A stretch of 23,683 nt of DNA from Peptococcaceae bacterium. GTDB lineage: Bacteria; Bacillota; Desulfitobacteriia; Desulfitobacteriales; Syntrophobotulaceae. A model generated the notes under the pieces. The model did not search any database and had not been told where the DNA came from. It saw only the letters and a program-made list of their open reading frames with translations. The stretch is from contig JAAYII010000139.1 in NCBI GenBank assembly GCA_012523535.1, positions 1-23,683 of the forward strand. Direction: 5' to 3'. Shown one piece after another: positions 6,681 through 15,384 of this stretch (its first letter is position 1; the number at the start of each line of letters is the position of its first letter). Both the position numbers and the translations under genes were made by a program.

Positions 6681-8021
6681 ATGTCTCCTAACTCTTTATA
6701 TTTAGATGCTTTTTGGGAAAACATTCTGGAAAAACTTAAAAAGGAACTATCCAAAGACAGTTTTGAAACGTGGTTAGCGCCCACAAAATTAATAGATTTT
6801 GCTAATAATACACTAACAATTAGTGTAGTAAACGAGTTTGCCAAAGACTGGCTTGAAAGTAGATATTCCAATCTGATTAAGTCCACAATACAAAATTATT
6901 TAAATGTTCCTGTTACTTTGTCTTTTGTGGTCGATCAAAATAAGGCTGGTAATGGTTTTCCTTTTCAAAATGAAAAAGTGAGTTTTGGTACTTTATCCTA
7001 TACCCTCAATCCTAAATATACTTTTGATACTTTTGTTATCGGAAATAGTAATCGATTTGCACATGCTGCTGCTTTGGCTGTAGCAGAATCTCCTGCAAAA
7101 TCCTATAACCCTCTATTTGTTTACGGAGGAAGCGGCTTAGGAAAAACTCACCTGATGCATGCCATCAGTCATGTTATTTGTAAAAATTATCCTTCCTTAA
7201 AATTACTTTATGTTACAGGAGAACAATTTACCAATGAATTGATTGACTCCATTCGTTATGAACGTCAAGTGGAATTTCGCAATACCTATCGTAAAATAGA
7301 TGTTTTACTTATTGACGATATTCAATTTCTAGCAGGAAAAGAAGCTACCCAAGAGGAATTTTTTCATACATTCAATGCTTTATACGAAGCAAATAAACAA
7401 ATTATAATCTCCTCCGACCGACCACCCAAAGAAATTCCAACCCTTGAAGAAAGACTTCGGTCAAGATTTGAATGGGGTCTAACAACAGATATAAACCCTC
7501 CCGACTATGAAACCAGAATTGCCATTTTAAGAAAAAAAGCACAACTTGAAGACTTTAATGTACCAGATGAAATTATTACTTTTATTGCTTCTCAAATTCA
7601 GTCCAACATAAGGGAACTTGAAGGAGCTTTAAGCAAGATTACTGCCTACAGTATGCTTACAGATCAACCAATTACCATAGACCTAGCAGAAGAAATTCTT
7701 AAAGATATGCTTCCTCAAAAAAATCAGAAAATTATTACCTTAGATATGATTCAAAAAGCTGTTGCAGATCATTATAAAATTCCCGTGCAAGAATTAAAAA
7801 TGAAAAAAAGAACTAGATCAGTTACTTTTCCTCGCCAAATTGCCATGTATCTTTGCAGAGAATTGACCGAATTGTCTTTGCTACAAATAGGAGAAGAATT
7901 TGGAGGAAGAGATCATACAACTGTTATTCATGCCTACGACAAGATTAATGATCTAAAAAACACAGATCCGATAGTGGAAAAAAGTATTAACGATATTATT
8001 TATAAACTTAAATCCAATTAG
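6681..8021 (+). CDS. dnaA: Chromosomal replication initiator protein DnaA
   Basis: AAA+ initiator that binds DnaA boxes, opens the origin and loads the replicative helicase. Domain I (about 1-80, ENILEKLKKELSKDSFETWLAPTKLI) is followed by a short linker. The AAA+ core carries Walker A GGSGLGKTH (about 148-156), Walker B LLIDDIQFL (about 208-216) and the arginine-finger region LEERLRSRFEWG. Domain IV carries the signature GGRDHTTVIHAYDKI (about 407-421). Start chosen at ATG 6681 (MSPNSLYLDAFW, 446 aa), with GGAGG 7-8 nt upstream; an in-frame TTG at 6642 would put this site inside the gene. Domain II is short. Probably autoregulated, since a DnaA box covers its -35. Confidence 0.98.
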   Translation: MSPNSLYLDAFWENILEKLKKELSKDSFETWLAPTKLIDFANNTLTISVVNEFAKDWLESRYSNLIKSTIQNYLNVPVTLSFVVDQNKAGNGFPFQNEKVSFGTLSYTLNPKYTFDTFVIGNSNRFAHAAALAVAESPAKSYNPLFVYGGSGLGKTHLMHAISHVICKNYPSLKLLYVTGEQFTNELIDSIRYERQVEFRNTYRKIDVLLIDDIQFLAGKEATQEEFFHTFNALYEANKQIIISSDRPPKEIPTLEERLRSRFEWGLTTDINPPDYETRIAILRKKAQLEDFNVPDEIITFIASQIQSNIRELEGALSKITAYSMLTDQPITIDLAEEILKDMLPQKNQKIITLDMIQKAVADHYKIPVQELKMKKRTRSVTFPRQIAMYLCRELTELSLLQIGEEFGGRDHTTVIHAYDKINDLKNTDPIVEKSINDIIYKLKSN

Positions 8022-8124
8022 TTTTTTCTTTTTATTGATATTCAGATTTAATTACTATTTGCTCACAAATTACCAAGATATTAATTAACAATTGAGAAAG
8101 GTGAACACCGAGTATTATTAAGAG

Positions 8125-8163
8125 ATATCCACATTTTTTTTTACTATACTTCTATTACAACTA
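8125..8163 (+). other. Probable origin unwinding element: DnaA box, T-run and DnaA-trio-like triplets
   Basis: The dnaA-dnaN gap (8022-8230) carries ATATCCACA (8125-8133, 8/9 of a DnaA box), then a T-run (8134-8142) overlapping a string that parses as TTA-CTA-(TA)-CTT-CTA-TTA-CAA-CTA (8141-8163). The B. subtilis unwinding site has the same order: DnaA box, then CTA/TTA/CTT triplets on the same strand (DnaA-trios), in the same gap. The GC-rich spacer seen in B. subtilis is missing here and the array has a 2-nt slip after the second triplet. The rest of the gap is AT-rich with no gene. Confidence 0.6.
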
Positions 8164-8230
8164 AATTAATATCTTATTACTGAAATTTGAAAAATATGAT
8201 TATCTGATCATAATTCTTTTGGAGGTAAAT

Positions 8231-9328
8231 ATGAAAATTATCTGTTCAAGAGAAAATCTTTTGTTAGGAGTAAACACTGTCCAGCGCGCAGTTGCCACTA
8301 AAAACACTATGCCCATTTTGCAAGGGATAAAACTTAAAACTGAAAATTCAAGTCTATGGTTTGAAGCAACTGATTTGGAAATTGGAGTAAGATGTAAAAT
8401 TCCAATGGAAGTCAAAGAAGAAGGCGAAGTAGTCCTACCGGCAAAACTTTTCTCAGAATTTGTTAGGAAACTTCCCGATTCTGATATTATTATGGAAAGC
8501 ATAGATAATAATGTGGCAATATACTATAATAATTCAAATTTTGTTATTAATGGATATAATCCAGAAGAATATCCGGAAATAGCGTATATTAATTCTGCTG
8601 AAACTATAGAAATACCGGCGGCTGTTTTTAAAAAAATGATTAGACAAACTATATTTGCTTGTGCCGTTGAGGAAACCAGACCGGTATTTACTGGCATTCT
8701 TGTTGAGGTTGAAAATGAAAATATGTCTTTAGTAAGTACTGATAGTCATAGATTAGCATACAGTAAAGTTATACTTCCAAATAATGAAAAAAATTTTAAA
8801 GGAATTATTCCCTCAAAAACCATGCAGGAATTGCTTAGATTATTGGATGATGATGAAATACTTACCGTTCAGTACAATAATTCGAAAATTATTTTTAAAT
8901 TTAACTCCTGTCAAATTTTAACTAGATTAATTGATGGGCAATTTCCGAATTATCAGCAAGTAATTCCTCAGTCATGTAATACCAAACTTTTGGTTAACTG
9001 TAAGAATTTGTTGGATACAGTTGAAAGAGCATCTTTATTATCAAGAGATAATTATTTAAAGATTAATAACGTTAGATTTAATATTGAAGATTCTATTCTT
9101 AATGTCAATCAATATTCTGAGATGGGTAAAATTTCTGAAAAAATAGAGATAGAAAAAGAAGGGGAAAATGTTGCCATTTCATTCAATGCGAAATATATAA
9201 TAGATGTTCTAAGAACTATTGACACTGAAAATATTGTTTTAGAAGCTTCCGGTTCATACAGTCCTTGTGTATTTCGTCCTGAAAATGAGCAAAACTATTT
9301 ATACCTATTATTACCTTTAAGAAATTAA
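8231..9328 (+). CDS. dnaN: DNA polymerase III subunit beta (sliding clamp)
   Basis: Ring-shaped processivity clamp for the replicative polymerase, dimeric with three topologically similar domains per subunit. The N-terminus MKIICSRENLLLGVNTVQRAVATKNTMPILQGI, the HRLA-containing strand (STDSHRLAYSK) and the C-terminal ...YLLLPLRN are family-typical. Start set at ATG 8231 (365 aa), since GGAGG (8221-8225) is 5 nt upstream; the in-frame TTG at 8219 would overlap that site. Lies 209 bp after dnaA, the gap holding the probable unwinding element. A TTGAAA-N16-CATAAT match (8187-8214) is too close to the start to be a convincing promoter. Confidence 0.98.
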   Translation: MKIICSRENLLLGVNTVQRAVATKNTMPILQGIKLKTENSSLWFEATDLEIGVRCKIPMEVKEEGEVVLPAKLFSEFVRKLPDSDIIMESIDNNVAIYYNNSNFVINGYNPEEYPEIAYINSAETIEIPAAVFKKMIRQTIFACAVEETRPVFTGILVEVENENMSLVSTDSHRLAYSKVILPNNEKNFKGIIPSKTMQELLRLLDDDEILTVQYNNSKIIFKFNSCQILTRLIDGQFPNYQQVIPQSCNTKLLVNCKNLLDTVERASLLSRDNYLKINNVRFNIEDSILNVNQYSEMGKISEKIEIEKEGENVAISFNAKYIIDVLRTIDTENIVLEASGSYSPCVFRPENEQNYLYLLLPLRN

Positions 9329-9338
9329 AGATTATTTA

Positions 9339-10466
9339 ATGAAAATGGAAATAAAGAATTTAAGTTTATTAAATTTTAGAAATTATGAAAAACAGAGAGT
9401 TTCTTTTGAATCTGGACTAAATTTGCTTTACGGTTCAAACGGGCAAGGCAAGACCAATGTACTTGAGGCCGTCTATTTTTTATTGACAGGAAAATCCTAT
9501 AGAGTAAGACAAGAAAAAGAATTAATCTTGTGGGATCAAAAAAGTTTTTACCTTCATGCTACTTGTAGTGTTTTGGATAGAATTATTTCTTTAGAAAGCT
9601 ATTATGAACCAGGTAAAAAGGTTATGAAAGTTAATCAAATAGCATGTAAACGTCTTTCGGACTACGTTGGTATAGTAAACGCAGTCTTTTTTTCTCCAGA
9701 CGATCTAAGTATTATTAAAAAAGGGCCAAACGAAAGAAGACGGTTTCTTGATCTTCTGATCTCGCAAATTAAACCGAGTCATATATCTTTATTGAATTCA
9801 TATCTGAGAATCATTAAGCAGAAAAATAATTTACTAAAAAATGAAAAAAATATTTTTTTGTTAAAAAGTCAGCTTGAAATTTGGAATCAGCAATTAATCG
9901 ATATTGGCTCAAAGATAATTATTAACCGGGCAGAATTTACAGAAAGGCTAAATAACCATAGTCAAAAAATATTTAAAGATATTTTTTCTCCTAACTATAA
10001 TCTGTCTTTAAATTATTTTTCTTTGGGTAAAAAAGACGTAAGTCAAGCTTTAAAGGTTTTTCCTGAAATATTGGAGAATAAATTATTAACTGAGATTGAA
10101 AGAAGAACTGTGATCATTGGTCCCCATCGTGATGACTTACTTATTGATCTTAATGGAAAACCGGCCAAAATGTTTGCTTCTCAAGGGCAACAAAGAACAA
10201 TGGTTCTTTGTTTGAAGCTGAGTGAAATGGAAATAATATTTAATGAAAAAGGAGATTATCCAATTTTGCTTTTGGATGATGTTCTTTCTGAGCTGGATGA
10301 ATATCGTCGAAAATTCCTTATTAATTATATTGACAACTCCGCACGACAAACCCTTATTACAATGACAGATTTAGAAAAAAGTCTCTTTAAAAAAGGAAAG
10401 GCTATTTATCAAATAATAAACGGCACTATTAGGAGGGAAAATAATGTTTCTTCATTTGGGAAATAA
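9339..10466 (+). CDS. recF: DNA replication/repair protein RecF
   Basis: SMC-like ABC ATPase that acts with RecO and RecR to load RecA at single-strand gaps. Walker A GSNGQGKT (32-39), the ABC signature region SQGQQRTM (about 280-287) and Walker B ILLLDDVLSELD (about 309-320) are all present, and 375 aa is the usual length. The start could be ATG 9339 or ATG 9345. Neither has a good ribosome binding site, so translation is probably coupled to dnaN, whose stop is 10 bp upstream. In many Bacillota an S4-domain gene (rlbA/yaaA) lies between dnaN and recF; it is absent here. Confidence 0.97.
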   Translation: MKMEIKNLSLLNFRNYEKQRVSFESGLNLLYGSNGQGKTNVLEAVYFLLTGKSYRVRQEKELILWDQKSFYLHATCSVLDRIISLESYYEPGKKVMKVNQIACKRLSDYVGIVNAVFFSPDDLSIIKKGPNERRRFLDLLISQIKPSHISLLNSYLRIIKQKNNLLKNEKNIFLLKSQLEIWNQQLIDIGSKIIINRAEFTERLNNHSQKIFKDIFSPNYNLSLNYFSLGKKDVSQALKVFPEILENKLLTEIERRTVIIGPHRDDLLIDLNGKPAKMFASQGQQRTMVLCLKLSEMEIIFNEKGDYPILLLDDVLSELDEYRRKFLINYIDNSARQTLITMTDLEKSLFKKGKAIYQIINGTIRRENNVSSFGK

Positions 10467-10698
10467 TTTTATGATTCGTAAAGACAGTATTATTGCTATT
10501 CTGGACATTGAAACCGGAATTAATAATCGTTTGTCCCAAAGTTTTTTGAATAATAATGATAAAAATAAAATTATAAATATTGCCGAGGAAGGAAAACAAA
10601 AATCTATTGTTATTTCGGAAAAAGGGATTTATTTGTCTCCAATTTCTTCTTCAACTCTTTCAAAAAGATCGACACTTGGTATGGAATTGGATAGTTAA
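10444..10698 (+). CDS. remB: RemB-like protein (DUF370, extracellular matrix regulator family)
   Basis: Small 84-aa protein of the DUF370 family found between recF and gyrB in many Bacillota; in B. subtilis RemB contributes to biofilm matrix gene control alongside RemA. The N-terminus MFLHLGNNFMIRKDSIIAILDIE, the central KSIVISEKGIYLSPISSSTLSKR and the overall length match the family closely. The ATG start has an excellent AGGAGGG site. It overlaps recF by 23 bp, so it is co-transcribed and probably coupled. The assignment rests on motif recognition and on position; DNA binding for this protein is inferred. Confidence 0.88.
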   Translation: MFLHLGNNFMIRKDSIIAILDIETGINNRLSQSFLNNNDKNKIINIAEEGKQKSIVISEKGIYLSPISSSTLSKRSTLGMELDS

Positions 10699-10842
10699 TT
10701 GATGTTATTAAATTTTATGAAAAAAATACTATATAATTAAATTGTATTTAAAATAGCAAAAAATATTGATTATTTTATAGAAAATATTTTATAATTTTTT
10801 CATGAAAATTATTCATGTAAATATTAATGATAATTCTAAAAG

Positions 10843-10871
10843 TATATACCTCTCAGTAAGAGAGGTATATA
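10843..10871. repeat. Perfect 12-bp inverted repeat just upstream of the gyrB promoter
   Basis: TATATACCTCTC (10843-10854) and GAGAGGTATATA (10860-10871) flank AGTAA. The second arm ends 3 bp before the gyrB -35 box. No T-tract follows on the plus strand, so it is at best a weak terminator for the upstream genes; an operator or cruciform at the promoter is an alternative. The surrounding remB-gyrB gap (10699-10952, 254 bp) is very AT-rich and also contains CATGAA-N5-TTCATG (10801-10817). No gene is supported there. Confidence 0.8.
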
Positions 10872-10874
10872 TAA

Positions 10875-10903
10875 TTGAAAAAGACTATTATTTGTAATAT
10901 AAT
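10875..10903 (+). promoter_or_regulatory. Sigma-A promoter of the gyrB-gyrA-pdxS-pdxT-serS operon
   Basis: -35 TTGAAA (5/6), exactly 17-bp spacer, -10 TATAAT (6/6). Transcription would start near 10910 and leave a 40-nt leader before the gyrB TTG. This is the strongest plus-strand promoter in the window. Confidence 0.88.
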
Positions 10904-10952
10904 AAAAAGGTTATAGGATGTTCTTTGAGGATAATTTTGGGAGGAAAATGCC

Positions 10953-12887
10953 TTGCAAAATAGTGCAGACCTAGCTAATAATCAACATAATTTATCAAAT
11001 TATAATGCTGAGCAGATAGAGATTTTAGAAGGCTTAGAAGCTGTTCGCAAAAGGCCAGGTATGTATATTGGCTCAACTAGCAGTAGGGGACTTCATCATT
11101 TAGTTTACGAAATAGTTGATAACAGTATCGACGAAGCAATGGCCGGTTTTTGCGATGATATTCAAGTGACTATTCATCAGGATAATAGTATTACCGTCAA
11201 AGACAACGGCAGGGGTATACCGGTTGACATTCATCCTAAAATGGGTAAGCCCACAGTTGAAGTATGCTTAACAGTTCTTCATGCCGGAGGCAAATTTAAT
11301 AACGGTGCTTATAAGGTTACCGGTGGTTTGCATGGGGTAGGAATGAGCGTCGTAAATGCTCTTTCCATAAACCTTAAAGTTGAAGTGAAAAAAGACGGAA
11401 AAAGATATGTTCAAGAATTTTCACGCGGTAAAACTTTAACCGAATTGAAGGAAATAGGTACTTATAAAGGACGATCGGGAACAACAATTACCTTTAAACC
11501 CGATCCTGAAATATTTGAAGAAACAGTATATAACTTTGAAATCCTAGCCCAAAGACTAAAAGAACTTTCTTTTCTTAATAAAAATGTAACAATAACCTTA
11601 ATTGATGAAAGGACAAACACTAAAGAAGTTTATAAACATAGCGGGGGACTTGTTGATTTTGTAAAATATCTTAACAAAAATAAAGATCCGATTCATTCCA
11701 AGCCAATAGTAATTGAAGCTCAAAGGGATAATGTTCAAGTCGAAGTCGCACTGCAATACAATGACGGTTATACTGAAAATCTTTTCTCCTACAGCAATAA
11801 TATTAATACAACTGAAGGCGGAACTCACGAAGCTGGTTTCAAAGCTGCTTTAACTCGGGTCATAAATGATTATGCCCGTAAAAATAATATTTTAAAAAAT
11901 AATGAAAGCAATTTAAGTGGAGAAGACGTTAGGGAAGGGCTTACCGCTATTATTTCGGTTAAAGTTCCGGAGCCTCAATTTGAAGGCCAAACTAAAACCA
12001 AATTAGGCAACAGCGAAGTCCGTTCTATTGTTGACAGTGTAGTTGGCGATGGATTGTCAACCTTCTTTGAAGAAAACCCTGCTGTAGCAAAGAAAATAGT
12101 TGAAAAAGGAATCCAGGCTGCCAGAGCCAGGCTTGCGGCACGTAAAGCCAGAGATCTCACTCGACGGAAAAACGCATTGGAAAGTACCTCTCTTCCGGGT
12201 AAACTTGCCGATTGTACTTTGAAAGATCCTCGTTTTTGCGAAATGTATATTGTTGAAGGTGATAGTGCTGGCGGTTCCGCTAAGCAGGGAAGGGATCAAA
12301 AATTTCAAGCAATTCTTCCTTTGCGAGGAAAAATTTTAAATGTTGAAAAAGCTCGTTTGGATAAAATATTGGCCAATGAAGAAATCAGAGCGATGATCAC
12401 TGCCTTAGGAACAGGAATTTCCGACGATTTCGATATCGAAAAAGCTCGTTATCATAGGATTATGATTATGACAGATGCCGATGTCGATGGTTCTCATATC
12501 CGTATACTATTGCTTACCTTCTTTTATCGTTATATGAGACCTCTGATTGAAAACAACTATATTTATATCACTCAACCACCTTTATACAAAATAAAAAAAG
12601 GAAAAGATGTTAAATATGCCTATAGCGATGCTGAACTTAATAACATTCTTGATGAGATAGGTAGGGAAAAAGTTGAAATTCAACGTTATAAAGGATTGGG
12701 AGAAATGAACCCCGAGCAATTATGGGAGACAACAATGGATCCTCAGACCAGAACAGTTTTGCAGGTTAAAATGGAAGATGCCATGAAGGCTGATGAACTT
12801 TTTACCATGTTAATGGGTGATAAAGTAGAGCCGCGTAAGGAATTTATCCAGAAGCATGCTCGAGATGTACGCAATCTTGATATTTAA
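10953..12887 (+). CDS. gyrB: DNA gyrase subunit B
   Basis: ATPase subunit of DNA gyrase, which introduces negative supercoils with GyrA. GHKL ATPase motifs are seen in order: EGLEAVRKRPGMYIG, DNGRGIPVDIH, and GGLHGVGMSVVNAL. The TOPRIM domain has the catalytic EGDSAGGSA (about residue 435) and the metal-binding TDADVDGSH (about 507-515), then the C-terminal RYKGLGEMNPEQLWETTMDP. Length 644 aa is typical of the short Gram-positive form. The start is TTG 10953, 8 nt after GGGAGG. An ATG at 10948 in another frame lies only 3 nt from that site and stops after 8 codons. Driven by the promoter at 10875-10903; gyrA follows after 17 bp. Confidence 0.98.
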   Translation: MQNSADLANNQHNLSNYNAEQIEILEGLEAVRKRPGMYIGSTSSRGLHHLVYEIVDNSIDEAMAGFCDDIQVTIHQDNSITVKDNGRGIPVDIHPKMGKPTVEVCLTVLHAGGKFNNGAYKVTGGLHGVGMSVVNALSINLKVEVKKDGKRYVQEFSRGKTLTELKEIGTYKGRSGTTITFKPDPEIFEETVYNFEILAQRLKELSFLNKNVTITLIDERTNTKEVYKHSGGLVDFVKYLNKNKDPIHSKPIVIEAQRDNVQVEVALQYNDGYTENLFSYSNNINTTEGGTHEAGFKAALTRVINDYARKNNILKNNESNLSGEDVREGLTAIISVKVPEPQFEGQTKTKLGNSEVRSIVDSVVGDGLSTFFEENPAVAKKIVEKGIQAARARLAARKARDLTRRKNALESTSLPGKLADCTLKDPRFCEMYIVEGDSAGGSAKQGRDQKFQAILPLRGKILNVEKARLDKILANEEIRAMITALGTGISDDFDIEKARYHRIMIMTDADVDGSHIRILLLTFFYRYMRPLIENNYIYITQPPLYKIKKGKDVKYAYSDAELNNILDEIGREKVEIQRYKGLGEMNPEQLWETTMDPQTRTVLQVKMEDAMKADELFTMLMGDKVEPRKEFIQKHARDVRNLDI

Positions 12888-12904
12888 GAAAGGGAGCAAC
12901 ATAA

Positions 12905-15373
12905 ATGTCTATGGATCTATTTGGCGGTAAAGTAATACCGATCGAGATTTCTGAGGAATTAAAAAAATCATTTATTGATTATTCTATGAGCGTTATTGTA
13001 AGCAGAGCTCTTCCGGATGTTAGAGACGGACTTAAGCCTGTGCATCGTAGAATATTATATACTTTGCATATTTTAGGAATGACCCCTTCTAAACCTTACA
13101 GCAAATCAGCGAGGCTTGTAGGGGACTGCATGGGTAAGTTTCATCCCCATGGCGACGCTTCAATTTACGATGCAGTTGTGCGGATGGCTCAAGATTTTGC
13201 CAGTCGTTATCCTTTAATTGACGGACATGGAAACTTTGGTTCAATTGACGGAGACTCAGCTGCTGCCATGCGCTATACAGAGCTGAGAATGGCACCTCTT
13301 GCTTCATATATGCTCGCTGATATTGAAAAAGAAACTGTAGATTTTGTAGCCAATTATGATGAAAAAGAAAAAGAACCTGTTGTTCTTCCATCTAAATTTC
13401 CAAATCTTTTAGTTAATGGTTCTTCTGGAATAGCTGTTGGCATGGCTACTAATATCCCCCCTCATAATTTGGGGGAAGTAATTGACGGAGTAATATTTCT
13501 TTTAGACAGTCAAGATGAACCAGATGGTCAAGATAAGGTAACCTTAAAAGACATTATGAGATTTATCAAGGGCCCTGATTTTCCAACAGGAGGCCTGATA
13601 ATGGGGACCGAAGGGATAGTTGAAGCTTATACCACAGGAAAAGCGACAATCAAGATCAGAGCCAGGGCCAATATTGAAAGAATCGAAAGATCAGGAAAAA
13701 TGCAGATTGTGGTTACTGAAATTCCCTTTATGGTAAATAAAGCAAAATTGATAGAAAAAATTGCTGAATTAGTCCATGAAAAGAAAATCGAGGGGATTAC
13801 TGATCTAAGGGATGAAACAACCCGTAAAGGTATGCGTATAGTTATCGAGCTCAGAAAGGATGTTAATCCTCAAGTAATATTAAATCAATTATATAAGCAT
13901 ACCCAAATGGAAGACAGTTTTGGTATTAACTTACTTGCTTTGGTTGATGGTGTACCGAAAGTTTTAAATTTAAAAGAAATGCTGGTACATTTTATAAACC
14001 ACCAGAAGGAAATTATTACCAGAAGGACTCGTTATGAACTGAACAAAGCTGAAGAAGAAATTCATATTGATGAGGGTTTGCGTAAAGCTTTGGATTTTAT
14101 CGATGATGTCATTGAAATTATAAGATCTTCCAAAGATGACGATACGGCCAAAACTCGTCTTATTGAACGCTTCGAATTCAGTGAAAAACAAGCTCAAGCT
14201 ATTCTGGATATGCGTCTTAGAAGACTTACCGGATTGGAACGAACAAAACTTGATGAACAATACCAGAAGCTTCTTGATGAAATCTCTTATCTAAAAGCAG
14301 TTTTGAGCTCTGATAAAATGGTAAGGGAAATAATTAAAACAGAATTAAAAGAAATTAAAGAAAAATTTGCTGACGAAAGGCGTTCGGAAATTACATTTGA
14401 CGCCACCAAAATGGCTGTCGAAGATTTGATAGAGAAAGAAGATGTGGTAATTACAGTAACTCACAGAGGTTATATTAAAAGATTACCGTTGGACACATAC
14501 CGCAGTCAAAGAAGAGGCGGCAGAGGAATAAGTGGGATGTCCACGGTTGAAAATGATTTCGTGGATAGGTTGTTTATTGCATCTACCCATCATTATATTT
14601 TGGTGTTTACTTCCAAAGGCAAAGTTTATCGTTTAAGGGCTTATGAAATACCAGAGGCAAGCAGGACGGCTAAAGGAACTGCAATTGTAAATCTTCTTAA
14701 CCTGTCTCAGGATGAACGGGTAACCGCAACTATAGCAGTTAAAGAATTTAATGATAATTACAATTTGTTAACGGCAACTAAAAAAGGAATTGTTAAAAAG
14801 ACTGCGCTAAAAGATTATGATACCCAAAGACGAGATGGGTTAATTGCACTTACTTTGGATGATGATGACGAGTTAATAGGAGTCCATTTGACTAAAGGTG
14901 ATGATGATATACTAATTGCTACTCGGCTTGGCCTGGTGATCCGTTTTTCCGAAGAGGATGTACGGACCATGGGAAGAACAGCCAGAGGAGTCAAAGGAAT
15001 TAATTTGGGGCAATCCGACTATGTAATAGGGATAGACGTGGTAGATAAAAACGGCAAAGACTTAGAATTATTAACAGTAACTGAAAACGGATTTGCTAAA
15101 AGAAGTCGTTTGGAAGATTTTAGAACACAAGGCCGAGGCGGAAAGGGAGTTATTGGTCATCGAATTACTTCCAAAACGGGACCTTTGGCCGGAATAAAAG
15201 TTGTTAGTGCCGATGATGAATTAATGGTTGTTACTGATGAGGGAATTGTAATACGCCAGGAAGTCAGTGGAATATCTGTTCAAGGCAGAGCTGCCCAGGG
15301 AGTAACAGCGATGAAAACTGGAGATAGTAAGGTAGCAGCTATTGCTAAAGTAATTAGTAAGGATGAAGATTAG
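12905..15373 (+). CDS. gyrA: DNA gyrase subunit A
   Basis: Breakage-reunion subunit of gyrase. The catalytic Tyr124 sits in AAAMRYTELRMAPLA, the winged-helix region begins RALPDVRDGLKPVHRRILY, and the DNA-wrapping C-terminal beta-pinwheel opens with the GyrA-box QRRGGRGI (family consensus QRRGGKG), which distinguishes it from ParC. Length is 822 aa. The quinolone-resistance-determining region reads HPHGDASIYDAVVRMAQ, so the residue equivalent to E. coli Ser83 is Ala85 followed by Ser86; the acidic residue equivalent to Asp87 is kept. ATG 12905 has an AAAGGGAG site; a second ATG lies two codons on. The gene ends 11 bp before pdxS. Confidence 0.98.
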   Translation: MSMDLFGGKVIPIEISEELKKSFIDYSMSVIVSRALPDVRDGLKPVHRRILYTLHILGMTPSKPYSKSARLVGDCMGKFHPHGDASIYDAVVRMAQDFASRYPLIDGHGNFGSIDGDSAAAMRYTELRMAPLASYMLADIEKETVDFVANYDEKEKEPVVLPSKFPNLLVNGSSGIAVGMATNIPPHNLGEVIDGVIFLLDSQDEPDGQDKVTLKDIMRFIKGPDFPTGGLIMGTEGIVEAYTTGKATIKIRARANIERIERSGKMQIVVTEIPFMVNKAKLIEKIAELVHEKKIEGITDLRDETTRKGMRIVIELRKDVNPQVILNQLYKHTQMEDSFGINLLALVDGVPKVLNLKEMLVHFINHQKEIITRRTRYELNKAEEEIHIDEGLRKALDFIDDVIEIIRSSKDDDTAKTRLIERFEFSEKQAQAILDMRLRRLTGLERTKLDEQYQKLLDEISYLKAVLSSDKMVREIIKTELKEIKEKFADERRSEITFDATKMAVEDLIEKEDVVITVTHRGYIKRLPLDTYRSQRRGGRGISGMSTVENDFVDRLFIASTHHYILVFTSKGKVYRLRAYEIPEASRTAKGTAIVNLLNLSQDERVTATIAVKEFNDNYNLLTATKKGIVKKTALKDYDTQRRDGLIALTLDDDDELIGVHLTKGDDDILIATRLGLVIRFSEEDVRTMGRTARGVKGINLGQSDYVIGIDVVDKNGKDLELLTVTENGFAKRSRLEDFRTQGRGGKGVIGHRITSKTGPLAGIKVVSADDELMVVTDEGIVIRQEVSGISVQGRAAQGVTAMKTGDSKVAAIAKVISKDED

Positions 15374-15384
15374 GGGGAATCAGC

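Noticed and set aside
8187..8214. TTGAAA-N16-CATAAT as a dnaN promoter
   Set aside because: The predicted transcription start is at the GGAGG site itself, 10 nt from the ATG; possible but weak, so not listed as a feature.
10802..10897. 31-codon frame (MKIIHVNINDNSKSIYL...) in the remB-gyrB gap
   Set aside because: No ribosome binding site, it runs through the perfect palindrome and into the gyrB promoter, and it is too short to support by composition.
10948..10974. 8-codon ATG frame overlapping the gyrB TTG start
   Set aside because: Only 3 nt separate it from the ribosome binding site, too close for efficient initiation, while the gyrB TTG is at 8 nt. A leader peptide cannot be excluded but has no positive support.
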